Shown here one piece after another: positions 1-7,198 of a stretch of 24,318 nt of DNA. The stretch covers positions 1 to 24,318 of the forward strand of contig SAUS01000041.1 of assembly GCA_004000625.1 (NCBI GenBank), written 5' to 3'. How positions within the stretch are numbered: position 1 is the first letter of the stretch; every line of letters starts with the position of its first letter. The notes under the pieces were generated by a model, which saw nothing but the letters and a program-made list of their open reading frames with translations, did no database searches and was not told the origin of the DNA. A program made the translations under genes and the position numbers. The stretch comes from Candidatus Cibiobacter qucibialis (lineage in GTDB: Bacteria > Bacillota > Clostridia > Oscillospirales > Ruminococcaceae).

Positions 1-101
1 ACCGCAACCCGACATTATCGAGCATTTTGGCAACGCAGATGCCGTGCCGCAGCCGTCGGAGCGGTGCTTAAGCCGTAAGGCGGGAATTGTGCGGTGTTGC
101 C
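1..101. repeat. Dispersed inverted-repeat element, copy C (cut by window start)
   Basis: This segment matches the last part of the element at 13026-13309 almost base for base; one difference seen is gtcgg versus gccgg near position 57. It ends in the terminal sequence GAATTGTGCGGTGTTGCC at 84-101. The left end lies outside the window. It has no coding potential. Confidence 0.85.
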
Positions 102-110
102 CTAACCCTT

Positions 111-152
111 AAAAGCAAATCAGCCCTTGCCATCTCTCAGGCAGGGGCTGAT
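111..152 (-). terminator. Intrinsic terminator of the marR-MATE operon
   Basis: Arms 119-131 and 140-152 pair over 13 positions with one wobble. On the minus strand the hairpin is followed by TTGCTTTT. It lies just beyond the MATE stop codon. Confidence 0.8.
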
Positions 153-160
153 CTTTTGCG

Positions 161-1498
161 TTAATACTGGTACTTTTTCCGGTTTTTAACCAGGAAGAAT
201 GCATTGACAAACAGTGCGGCGATTTCGGCTGCCACAACGGAAAGCCAGATGCCGTTCATGCCCAGCAGATGGGGCAACACGAGAATGGCGGTGACCTGGA
301 ACACCAGGGTGCGCAGGAAAGAAATAACGGCGGATACTATGCCGTTGTTGAGCGCGGTAAAGAATGCCGAGCCAAAGATGTTAAAACCGCAGAGCAGGAA
401 GCTGAGGGAATACAGCTTCATGCCGAGGGTAGTCAGTTCCAGCAGTTCCGCATCATAACCCACAAAGAAGCGGGAAAGCGGGGTGGCCAGCAGCTCACTG
501 AAGCAGAGCATCGCCACACCCCCCACGGCAATGACCCGCAGGCTGATACGCAGCAGGTTTTTTAGCTCGTCCGTGTTGCCGGCACCGTAATGATAGCTGA
601 CAACCGGGGCACAGCCCTGGGCATAGCCGATAAAGATGGCGGCAAAGATAAAGCTGACATACATGATAACGCCGTAAGCGGCCACGCCATCGGCGCCGCC
701 CAGGCGGAGCAGCTGCCAGTTGTACAGCGCGCCTACCAAAGAGGCGGACAGATTCGTCATCAGTTCACTGGAGCCGTTGGTGCAGGCCTTAAGTAGCGCC
801 TTGCCGCTGAACACCGGGCGCACAAAGTGTAGCAGGCTGCCGTTGCCGGGGCGGGCAAAATAGAACATGGGACCGATGCCGCCGATCAGCTGGCTAATCA
901 CCGTTGCAGCTGCGGCACCGGTGATGCCAAGCCCCATGACACCGACAAACACAAAGTCCAGCACCATGTTGGTCAGGCCGGCTGCCACGGTAAAGAAAAG
1001 GCCCAGCTTGGGTTTTTCGGCCGTGATGAAAAAGCTCTGGAACAAAAATTGCAGCATAAACGCAGTCTGGAACACCGTAATGATGGTGCCGTACAAGATG
1101 CAGTCATCCAGCAGTTCCGCAGTGGCCCCCAGCAGAACAGCCGCGGGGCGCAGCACCAGCAGGGCAACCACCGTAAAAATCACGCCCAGCACCGCAGTGG
1201 CGCAGACCAGCATGGAAAACAGCTCATTGGCGCGCTTTTTGTTGCCGGTGCCCAGCGTCATAGCAACCAGAGCGCTGCCGCCGGTGCCCAGCATAAAGCC
1301 GATGCAGCCAAATGCCTGTAAAAACGGCATAATGAGATTGACGGCAGCGAATGCCTGTTTGCCGGCAAAGTTGGAAACGAAAAATCCATCCACCACGCTG
1401 TAGATAGAGGTAAACACCATCATGATGATAGGGGATGCTGCAAAGCGCAGGATGCGCGATGTGGTAAAATGGTCCGATAATTGGATGCGCTGATTCAT
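161..1498 (-). CDS. MATE family efflux transporter (copy 1, MarR-linked)
   Basis: A 445-residue integral membrane protein of the multi-antimicrobial extrusion family, in which cation-coupled transporters export drugs or metabolites across the cytoplasmic membrane. The N-terminal SPIIMMVFTSIYSVVDGFFVSNFAG segment, the two-fold repeated set of about 12 hydrophobic helices and the usual length support the call. The ATG overlaps the upstream marR stop (ATGA), and the site AGGAGAAAGT precedes it inside marR, so the two genes are translationally coupled. The neighbouring MarR repressor suggests induction by a small toxic ligand, but the substrate cannot be read from the sequence. Its closest functional class is MepA-like; that part is inference. 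Confidence 0.93.
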   Translation of the reverse strand: MNQRIQLSDHFTTSRILRFAASPIIMMVFTSIYSVVDGFFVSNFAGKQAFAAVNLIMPFLQAFGCIGFMLGTGGSALVAMTLGTGNKKRANELFSMLVCATAVLGVIFTVVALLVLRPAAVLLGATAELLDDCILYGTIITVFQTAFMLQFLFQSFFITAEKPKLGLFFTVAAGLTNMVLDFVFVGVMGLGITGAAAATVISQLIGGIGPMFYFARPGNGSLLHFVRPVFSGKALLKACTNGSSELMTNLSASLVGALYNWQLLRLGGADGVAAYGVIMYVSFIFAAIFIGYAQGCAPVVSYHYGAGNTDELKNLLRISLRVIAVGGVAMLCFSELLATPLSRFFVGYDAELLELTTLGMKLYSLSFLLCGFNIFGSAFFTALNNGIVSAVISFLRTLVFQVTAILVLPHLLGMNGIWLSVVAAEIAALFVNAFFLVKNRKKYQY

Positions 1499-1968
1499 AC
1501 TTTCTCCTGTTGTAAAATTTTGTTAAATTCCGTGCGGATGGCGTTCAGGTGTTCCTGACCAAGGCGGACGAAATGTTCAGCCTCCGCCATGCCCAGCTGT
1601 TCCAGTGCCGCCTGTTCTGCGCTGTACACGGGTTTGGCAGTTTTGGCTGCCAGTTCCCGCCCGGCTGGCGTCAGGTGCAGCAGTTTGCCGCTGTAACGGC
1701 CCGGCGCGGGTTCCAGTTCCAACAGTCCTTGCTTGACCATCGAAGCCACGGCTGAATTCATCGTCTGCTTCGGCAGGTTCCATTCCATGCACAGGCGGTT
1801 CTGGGTCTGCGGTTCGCTGCTGTTATACAGTGAATACAGCAGCCAGAACACGGTATCCGAAACACCGTAATGCACGGCAAGCTCATGATAAAGGGCGTTG
1901 CATTCATTGAACTGGCGGTTCATCTGTTCCAACAGATTTCGGGCAGTGAAATGGTGTTCTTCCGGCAT
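1495..1968 (-). CDS. MarR family transcriptional regulator
   Basis: A 157-residue winged-helix regulator. The central segment from about residue 60 to 110 carries the MarR layout: LPKQTMNSAVASMVKQGLLE (recognition helix), then a charged wing ending in KLLHLTPAGRELA. MarR dimers usually repress an adjacent efflux operon and their own promoter, and release DNA when a phenolic or other ligand binds. Here it is the first gene of a two-gene operon with a MATE pump, overlapping it by 4 bp. A strong promoter with two palindromes lies 75-120 bp upstream, consistent with autoregulation. The start is the ATG at 1968. The ligand is unknown. Confidence 0.92.
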   Translation of the reverse strand: MPEEHHFTARNLLEQMNRQFNECNALYHELAVHYGVSDTVFWLLYSLYNSSEPQTQNRLCMEWNLPKQTMNSAVASMVKQGLLELEPAPGRYSGKLLHLTPAGRELAAKTAKPVYSAEQAALEQLGMAEAEHFVRLGQEHLNAIRTEFNKILQQEKV

Positions 1969-2041
1969 TACACTATCATTCTCCTATTCTTCACAGCAAA
2001 ACGGCGATGCTTTATTTGTGCACAGCTATGTGATGTGTTAT

Positions 2042-2089
2042 AATCCGATTCCGGATTTGTATTATAGTCCGGGTTCGGATTTCTGTCAA
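2042..2089 (-). promoter_or_regulatory. marR-MATE promoter with two candidate MarR operators
   Basis: On the minus strand TTGACA (2084-2089) and TATAAT (2061-2066) are separated by exactly 17 bp. Two 16-bp palindromes of the same design occupy 2066-2081 (AGTCCG-GGTT-CGGATT), filling the spacer, and 2042-2057 (AATCCG-ATTC-CGGATT), in the start region. Their matching ends are 24 bp apart. The promoter is directly visible; operator function is inferred from position and symmetry. Confidence 0.85.
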
Positions 2090-2101
2090 GCGTTTCGGCA
2101 C

Positions 2102-2136
2102 AAAAAATACCGCACAGCGTTTGAACTGTGCGGTAT
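2102..2136 (-). terminator. Intrinsic terminator of the yitT-like gene
   Basis: A perfect 11-bp stem (2107-2117 with 2126-2136) is followed on the minus strand by a run of six T. It sits just after the stop codon of the YitT-family gene and directly upstream of the marR promoter. Confidence 0.88.
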
Positions 2137-2146
2137 GTGCAGGTTT

Positions 2147-3004
2147 TCAGGCGTTATCAAAACCCTTGCCGAACACTTCGGTGGTGCTCAGCATGGACAT
2201 AAAGGCGTTCAGGTGTTCCTTGTGGATAAACTCCCGCAGCTGCATTGCTTCGTGCCGGGTCAGGGTAGTATAGATAATGTAGCGCGGCTGGTTGGTGTAT
2301 GCACCGTTGCAGGGGGTGTATGTTGCGCCGCGTTCCAGTTCCTTATTCACAAAGTCGCAGATCGGCTCCTTGTCGTCGCAGACGATCAAGATAGCTTTGC
2401 ACATCTTCATGCGCTCCAACACCACGTCGATCATCAGGGATTTAACGGTAAGGCCGACGAAAGAGTAAAGCGCGGTGTGCAGGTCAAACACAAAGCAGGC
2501 CGCCACCACCATGACCAGATCGGTCAAAAACAACGCCGCTGCAATGCTGTGCAGGTGGGTGTATTTTTCCACGATCAGGGCGATCACATCGGTGCCGCCG
2601 CTGGAAGCCCCCACGCTGAAGAGCAATGCCGAAGCAATGGCAGGCAGCGCAATGGCAAAAATCAGTTCCAGCATGGGCTGGTCCGACAAAGGCTCGTTGA
2701 GCGGGCAGGCCTTTTCCAACAGCATCAATTCCGCCGAAAGCACCACGGTGGCATAACCGGTGGTCAGCGCAAACTCTTTGCCCAAAAAAATCAGGCCCAG
2801 AAGCAGCATCAACATATTGACCACGGCGGAAAACTCACTGGCCGAAATCGGGGTCAGCTTGGCAACCAGTGCCGCCGCGCCGGTCACACCGCCAAAGACA
2901 AAGTTGTTGGGAAATTTGAAGAAATACACCCCCACCGCCATCATGCTAATGCCGAGCGTGATGATCGTATACTGCCGTACTATTTTCATCCATTTGCCTT
3001 TCAT
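2147..3004 (-). CDS. YitT family membrane protein (DUF161 + DUF2179)
   Basis: A 285-residue protein with five or six hydrophobic segments in about residues 10-185 and a soluble C-terminal domain of about 90 residues. The first part has the YitT signature GVYFFKFPNNFVFGGVTGAA and the glycine-rich FSVGASSGGTDVIALI. The tail, with IIYTTLTRHEAMQLREFIH, resembles DUF2179, a small ligand-binding-like fold. Family function is not established; members sit in the cytoplasmic membrane of Firmicutes. It appears to be a single-gene unit with its own promoter and terminator. The start ATG at 3004 follows AAAGGAAC. Confidence 0.9.
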   Translation of the reverse strand: MKGKWMKIVRQYTIITLGISMMAVGVYFFKFPNNFVFGGVTGAAALVAKLTPISASEFSAVVNMLMLLLGLIFLGKEFALTTGYATVVLSAELMLLEKACPLNEPLSDQPMLELIFAIALPAIASALLFSVGASSGGTDVIALIVEKYTHLHSIAAALFLTDLVMVVAACFVFDLHTALYSFVGLTVKSLMIDVVLERMKMCKAILIVCDDKEPICDFVNKELERGATYTPCNGAYTNQPRYIIYTTLTRHEAMQLREFIHKEHLNAFMSMLSTTEVFGKGFDNA

Positions 3005-3050
3005 GGTCGGTTCCTTTCCGCTGGCTTTCCAGCGTTCTTACTCCACGGAA

Positions 3051-3079
3051 ATTATAACACCAAATCCGCCGTTTGCCAT
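3051..3079 (-). promoter_or_regulatory. Probable promoter of the yitT-like gene
   Basis: On the minus strand ATGGCA (3074-3079; four of six matches to TTGACA) is followed after 17 bp by a perfect TATAAT (3051-3056), about 50 bp before the start codon. Confidence 0.6.
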
Positions 3080-3433
3080 CCCCTGCCCCGCCGGGTTTGA
3101 GGTTGGCTGTGCGTAATTTGCTTTTTTATCGGATACAGTTTCGGAGGAACGCGCACCTTGTTTGACCGTTGACGCGCCAAATGCTGAGTTTTGGCGGAAA
3201 TTTGTTCGCCAGCGGCAGGCAGGGCAACTGAGCAAATTTGGTGCGCCGGGTAAACAGTTTGCTATGATGCAAACAAAAAGACATGTTCGGGATTCCGGCA
3301 CATGCCTTTGGGTAAAATCGTTATCCTTTTAGGTTGGCGGGCGCAGAGTGCGCCCCTACGGGGTGGGAGACACGGCAAATGTTGATTGCCCATTATAAAA
3401 TACACTGCAGGGAGACGGGTATCCCACAAATTC
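3080..3433. other. Intergenic region with no supported gene
   Basis: About 350 bp between two minus-strand genes. The only open frame of any length has no recognisable domain and no ribosome site. The region contains a REP-like hairpin (3339-3359) and a short repeat shared with 8041-8064. Nothing else could be assigned. Confidence 0.6.
3339..3359 (-). repeat. REP-like hairpin 1 (GTAG + stem)
   Basis: Stem GGGCGCA (3339-3345), loop GAG, stem TGCGCCC (3349-3355), then CTAC (3356-3359). Read on the minus strand this is GTAG followed at once by a hairpin, the signature of REP elements mobilised by IS200-type RAYT transposases. Confidence 0.65.
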
Positions 3434-4804
3434 TTACGCCTTTTTCTGGCTGGTGGCCAGAATCTTGTTAAAGCGGATAAAGAATGCGCTGCAGGTTACG
3501 GTTGCCGCGATGATATCACTGACCGGCTCCGCCAGGAAAACGGCAAAGACTTTGTCCTGCAAAATCAGGGGCAGGATAAAGATCAGGGGAATCAGCAAAA
3601 TCAGTTTGCGCAGGCAGGCCATGAACAGGCTGATCTTCGCTTGGCCCAGCGCCACAAAGCTCTGCTGGCAGGAAGCCTGGAACCCGGTGGAGAAAATGCC
3701 CGCCATGTAAACGCGCATGGCCCAGGCCGTGTACTGCACCAGTTCCGGATCGGTGGAGAAGATGCTCGCAAACATCTGGGGCACCAGCATGCAGGCGGCC
3801 CAGAACGCGACCGCATATCCCACGCAGATGATGAACTGTAACCGGAATGCCCGTTTGACGCGGTCACCCTTGCCCGCGCCAAAGTTAAAGCTCATGATAG
3901 GCTGTGCGCCCTGGCAAAGTCCCTGCACCGGCATGCTGAGCAGCTGGGTGGCGCTGGTGATGATGGTCATGGCGCCGACGGCGATATCGCCGCCATAGCG
4001 TGCCAGGCTGGAGTTGAAGCTGATGGAAAGGATACTTTCGGTGGCAATCATCACAAAGGTGGAAACGCCCAGCCCAAGGCAGGGGCCGATGACTTTTCCC
4101 ACCAGCGGCATGTTTTTCACGCTCAGGCGCAGCCTGGTGCGGCTGCCGGTCAAAAAGCGCAGCACCCACACCGCGCCCACCGCCTGGCTGATGACAGTCG
4201 CCGTGGCGGCACCGCGCACCCCCATATTGAGGGCAAAAATCAGGATGGGGTCCAGGATGATGTTGCACACAGCGCCGATCACGGTGGTCATCATGCTGAA
4301 CGTGGCAAAGCCCTGGGTGGTGACAAAGGGGTTCATGCCCATAACGATGAGCACAAAAATGGTGCCGATGATATAGATGCGGGCGTAATCCAGCGCATAA
4401 GGCAGCGTTTTTTCGCTGGCACCGAACAGCACCAGCAGGGACGGCGCAGCGAAATAAAACACAACGGTCAGCACAGCCGCCAGAATCAGCAGCAGCGTAA
4501 AGCAGTTGCCCATGATCTTTTCGGCGGCATCGTCATCGCCGCGGCCCATGGCAATGGCCGCGCGGGGCGCGCCGCCGGAGCCGCACAGCATGGCAAACGC
4601 GGTAATCAGCATCAAAATGGGGGTAAACAGGCCAACGCCCGTCAGCGCGGATGCGCCGACCTCCGGCATATGGCCGATATAGATGCGGTCCACAATGTTA
4701 TACAGCAGGTTTACCACCTGCGCCACCACAGCGGGCAGTGCCAGCTGAGCCAGCAGCTTGGGAATGCTGCCGCTCCCCATATCCCTGTTTTGCGTTGCAG
4801 CCAT
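3434..4804 (-). CDS. MATE family efflux transporter (copy 2)
   Basis: A membrane protein of 456 residues from the chosen ATG, with the MATE N-terminal pattern IPKLLAQLALPAVVAQVVNLLYNIVDRIYIGH and the second-half motif SMPVQGLCQGAQPIMSFNFGAG. These place it in the family of Na+- or H+-coupled multidrug exporters with 12 helices. A longer reading from a TTG at 4810 is open, but the AGGAGG site would then be only 4 nt away. The ATG at 4804 has a 10-nt spacing and is preferred. It lies downstream of the sugar transferase on the same strand, but a terminator separates them. The substrate is unknown. Confidence 0.92.
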   Translation of the reverse strand: MAATQNRDMGSGSIPKLLAQLALPAVVAQVVNLLYNIVDRIYIGHMPEVGASALTGVGLFTPILMLITAFAMLCGSGGAPRAAIAMGRGDDDAAEKIMGNCFTLLLILAAVLTVVFYFAAPSLLVLFGASEKTLPYALDYARIYIIGTIFVLIVMGMNPFVTTQGFATFSMMTTVIGAVCNIILDPILIFALNMGVRGAATATVISQAVGAVWVLRFLTGSRTRLRLSVKNMPLVGKVIGPCLGLGVSTFVMIATESILSISFNSSLARYGGDIAVGAMTIITSATQLLSMPVQGLCQGAQPIMSFNFGAGKGDRVKRAFRLQFIICVGYAVAFWAACMLVPQMFASIFSTDPELVQYTAWAMRVYMAGIFSTGFQASCQQSFVALGQAKISLFMACLRKLILLIPLIFILPLILQDKVFAVFLAEPVSDIIAATVTCSAFFIRFNKILATSQKKA

Positions 4805-4833
4805 AATCAAAGTACCTCCTGCGTTTTTGTTGT

Positions 4834-4862
4834 AAAAAAAGTGGAGCAGTTCCCTGCTCCGC
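4834..4862 (-). terminator. Intrinsic terminator of the sugar transferase gene
   Basis: Stem GGAGCAG (4843-4849), loop TTCC, stem CTGCTCC (4854-4860), followed on the minus strand by seven T (4834-4840). It lies about 70 bp beyond the transferase stop and 30 bp before the MATE start. Confidence 0.88.
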
Positions 4863-4935
4863 TTATTGTGTTGAAAGAATGGGTTCCGGATTGATGTTTT
4901 TATATTTTAGGTTCTCATTCCACGCACTTAACGAT

Positions 4936-6387
4936 TTACTTTGCCCCCCGACCGGCAAAGACGACCCATACGGTCTTGAAGAGGATCTTTATATCGCCCC
5001 ACAGGCTCCAGTTATCAATGTATTCAACGTCCAGTTTGACAACGTCCTCAAAATCCTCAATATCGCTGCGGCCGCTGACCTGCCACAGGCCGGTGATGCC
5101 CGGTTTCATGGAAAGGCGGCGCTTGTGGTGGCTTTCGTACTGTTTATACTCGTCCAGCGTGGGCGGGCGGGTGCCGACAAGGCTCATATCTCCGCGCAGA
5201 ACATCAAAGAACTGCGGCAGTTCGTCAATGCTTGTTTTGCGGATAAACTTACCCACCTTGGTAATGCGGGGGTCATCCTGCATTTTGAACATCAGGCCGT
5301 TCATCTCGTTTTGGGCCATCAGTTCCTTTTTGCGTTCCTCGGCATCCATATACATGCTGCGCAGCTTATGGATGTAGAAAACACGGCCATTGCGGCCCAC
5401 GCGCTTCTGTTTAAAGAAGAGCGGGCCGGGGCTTTCCAGTTTCAGGGGGATGGCTGTAATGGCAATGATGGGGATGCTGATGATGCAGCCCACCAGGCTG
5501 CCCAAAATATCCAGCAGGCGCTTCAGGATCTGGTCCCGCAGCTTGGGTTCAATGGTGGCCATGGTAACCAGGTTGCCGCCAGCGCAGCGGCCCAGATCGC
5601 GGCACAGGCGGGCGGAGCTGGTTTCGTTGCAGCAGCTTTCCTCGATGCGGTCCAGCAGCGGCATGCGGAAATGCACGGTCAGGCCCATGCTTTCCATCTC
5701 TTCCAGGTACGGGATAAAGGATTCGCCGCTGTCCATCGGAACATCGATATACACTTCATCCAAAGCGGCGCGGCGCAGCCAGTTCATAAAGGTATCATAA
5801 TTGGCTTTTATCTCAATATTCTCCACCTTGGTACCGATTGCATCCCCCGTGGCTTCCAGCAGGGCCACACCGCACACACGGCGGGACCAGTCGTTGCTGA
5901 TCTCACGGATCATCTTGCCTGCACGGTCACCGGTGGTAACAATGCCAACCAGCGTTTCGTTCTGGAGATTGTCAGGGGCTTTTACCAGCAGCTTTTTGAG
6001 CAGGCCATGGGCCGCCGGGAGCAGGAAGAGGTTAAGCGACACGACCCCCACCAGAAAATAGCGGGAATCCTGCAAAACCGCTTTGGACAGCGTCAGAAAA
6101 GCAGAATAGATCACCATCATCAGCAGGTTTGACTTGATGGAAAGTTTGGCTTCCTGCCCGCGGGTACGCTTGACAATGTTTTCCGTCTGGTCAAAACAGA
6201 AAAATGTAACGGTATAGGCCAGCACCAGCAAAACCAGCGCCTGAACCCAATCCAGAACACTGTAAGGCAGCAGCTGCCCCATAATGCCGCCAACGATCAG
6301 CCATGCCAGAATCACACTGGCGGCCAGAGCTGCAAGGTCTGTTAAAAAGACATAGACATACTGCAGCTTTTCGCGCTTTGTAATCAT
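4936..6387 (-). CDS. Exopolysaccharide polyprenyl glycosylphosphotransferase (sugar transferase)
   Basis: A 483-residue protein of the long WbaP/CpsE-type architecture. Four hydrophobic segments occupy residues 10-125, a CoA-binding-like Rossmann domain follows at about 140-245, and a catalytic bacterial sugar transferase domain at about 285-483. The C-terminal domain shows KRLLDILGSLVGC, the acidic dyad in TSIDELPQFF (D388-E389), LVGTRPP and KPGITGLWQVSGR. The family transfers a sugar-1-phosphate from UDP-sugar to undecaprenyl phosphate at the inner membrane face, starting capsule or exopolysaccharide repeat units. No other polysaccharide genes are adjacent, so it may act as a stand-alone priming enzyme. 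The sugar is not predictable here. The start is the ATG at 6387 behind GGGAAACAGGGT. Confidence 0.93.
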   Translation of the reverse strand: MITKREKLQYVYVFLTDLAALAASVILAWLIVGGIMGQLLPYSVLDWVQALVLLVLAYTVTFFCFDQTENIVKRTRGQEAKLSIKSNLLMMVIYSAFLTLSKAVLQDSRYFLVGVVSLNLFLLPAAHGLLKKLLVKAPDNLQNETLVGIVTTGDRAGKMIREISNDWSRRVCGVALLEATGDAIGTKVENIEIKANYDTFMNWLRRAALDEVYIDVPMDSGESFIPYLEEMESMGLTVHFRMPLLDRIEESCCNETSSARLCRDLGRCAGGNLVTMATIEPKLRDQILKRLLDILGSLVGCIISIPIIAITAIPLKLESPGPLFFKQKRVGRNGRVFYIHKLRSMYMDAEERKKELMAQNEMNGLMFKMQDDPRITKVGKFIRKTSIDELPQFFDVLRGDMSLVGTRPPTLDEYKQYESHHKRRLSMKPGITGLWQVSGRSDIEDFEDVVKLDVEYIDNWSLWGDIKILFKTVWVVFAGRGAK

Positions 6388-6505
6388 ACCCTGTTTCCCT
6401 TTTCTTCCAAGTTTTCTTCATATCCCAGGCCCGCCGGCCTGCATACCACTGCGCCCCGTTGATAAGGCAGCACCAGTATTTTGCGGCAAAGCTACCGCAA
6501 TGCCG

Positions 6506-6549
6506 TTTTGCCTGCAAGCCCGCAAAGGCCTTTTCCCCACAGGGCAAAA
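6506..6549 (-). promoter_or_regulatory. Stem-loop in the sugar transferase leader
   Basis: Within a leader of about 200 nt, TTTTGCC and GGCAAAA (6506-6512 and 6543-6549) pair perfectly, with further pairs inside. I could not match it to a known riboswitch. The position suggests control of polysaccharide priming; that is inference. Confidence 0.4.
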
Positions 6550-6590
6550 CCAGCTTTTTTCTTTCCTCTTTATGTCATATGAATATTTAC

Positions 6591-6619
6591 ATTTTATCAT
6601 ATTAAGATGCGGCTTTCAA
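6591..6619 (-). promoter_or_regulatory. Promoter of the sugar transferase gene
   Basis: On the minus strand TTGAAA (6614-6619), a 17-bp spacer and TAAAAT (6591-6596), with TG one base before the -10 (extended -10). It leaves a leader of about 200 nt. Confidence 0.75.
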
Positions 6620-6887
6620 TCATTTTAGCTATAATTATCAAAAAACAGCAGGATATATTGCATCTTGGGTCCGCGTCTTATTTTCATCGTTTTTTCGTTG
6701 GTTTGTTTTTCGTTTTTGAATCTTCCTGCCCGACTTGCCGGCACCAGGCAGCGTAGAGTCTTTGTGGAATCACACAGGGCAAATACAGCCTGCGGAAACA
6801 CGGTAGAGGTACCGGCGCGGCCCACACCGTGGATCCGTAATTTATATCTTCCACCCGCCCCCATTCTTTCCCAACCTCCACATAAAA
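6620..6887. other. Intergenic region with no supported gene
   Basis: About 270 bp between the transferase promoter and the terminator of the RNA candidate. Short open frames exist on both strands but lack ribosome sites and domains. An inverted repeat CACGGT/ACCGTG is visible within it. I assign no function. Confidence 0.5.
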
Positions 6888-6934
6888 ACAAAACAATAAA
6901 GCCCTCTTCCCAAGGAGCAGCTGGGGAGAGGGCT
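6888..6934 (-). terminator. Terminator of the structured RNA candidate
   Basis: A 12-bp stem with one mismatch (6900-6911 with 6923-6934), followed on the minus strand by TTTATTGTTTTG. It could also stop plus-strand transcription weakly. Confidence 0.75.
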
Positions 6935-7110
6935 ATATTGTTTTGATTCAGGCAATGAAAAAGGTGCAGAGCAAACACCTGAAACGGAGAACTGCCTGAC
7001 TTTGACAGGAGCAGGGAGCAAACCTGTTCCTTTTCTGGGCCACGGCGATGGGAGGCATTCCATGCGCCGCCAGCAAAAGCGGCCCTGTCGGTTAGTCCTC
7101 GCTAACCACG
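6888..7110 (-). ncRNA. Candidate structured non-coding RNA (family not recognised)
   Basis: A self-contained minus-strand unit of about 220 nt: strong promoter (7116-7144), then four stem-loops, then an intrinsic terminator. The stems are GGTTAG/CTAACC (7090-7095 with 7102-7107); GGGCC/GGCCC (7037-7041 with 7081-7085) enclosing GGCG/CGCC; ACAGG/CCTGT (7005-7009 with 7023-7027); and a perfect 7-bp TCAGGCA/TGCCTGA (6948-6954 with 6993-6999) enclosing AGGTG/CACCT. In RNA sense, the third and fourth stem-loops both open their loop with UUUGCUC. Open frames here have no ribosome site. The 5' and 3' ends do not pair as in 6S RNA, and no SRP, tmRNA or RNase P core motif is visible. The unit is seen in the sequence; its being an RNA gene is inference. 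Confidence 0.65.
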
Positions 7111-7115
7111 CGTAT

Positions 7116-7144
7116 ACTATACCATGTTTCAAGTGGTTCGTCAA
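7116..7144 (-). promoter_or_regulatory. Strong promoter of the structured RNA candidate
   Basis: On the minus strand TTGACG (7139-7144), a 17-bp spacer and TATAGT (7116-7121), with TG one base upstream of the -10. No protein gene begins downstream before the terminator at 6888-6934. Confidence 0.8.
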
Positions 7145-7198
7145 GCACTTTGTATCTGTTTTTGAAATAAATTTTCGCGTTTAGCGGCACAGCTTGCC

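Noticed and set aside
3038..3301. An 87-codon minus-strand frame upstream of the yitT-like gene
   Set aside because: It runs across the probable yitT promoter, has no ribosome site and its translation matches no family I recognise.
4805..4810. TTG start at 4810 for the second MATE gene
   Set aside because: The AGGAGG site would be only 4 nt away; the ATG at 4804 has a workable spacing.
6418..6600. A 60-codon frame in the sugar transferase leader as a leader peptide
   Set aside because: It would start upstream of the -10 box used by the promoter called here, and it has no ribosome site.
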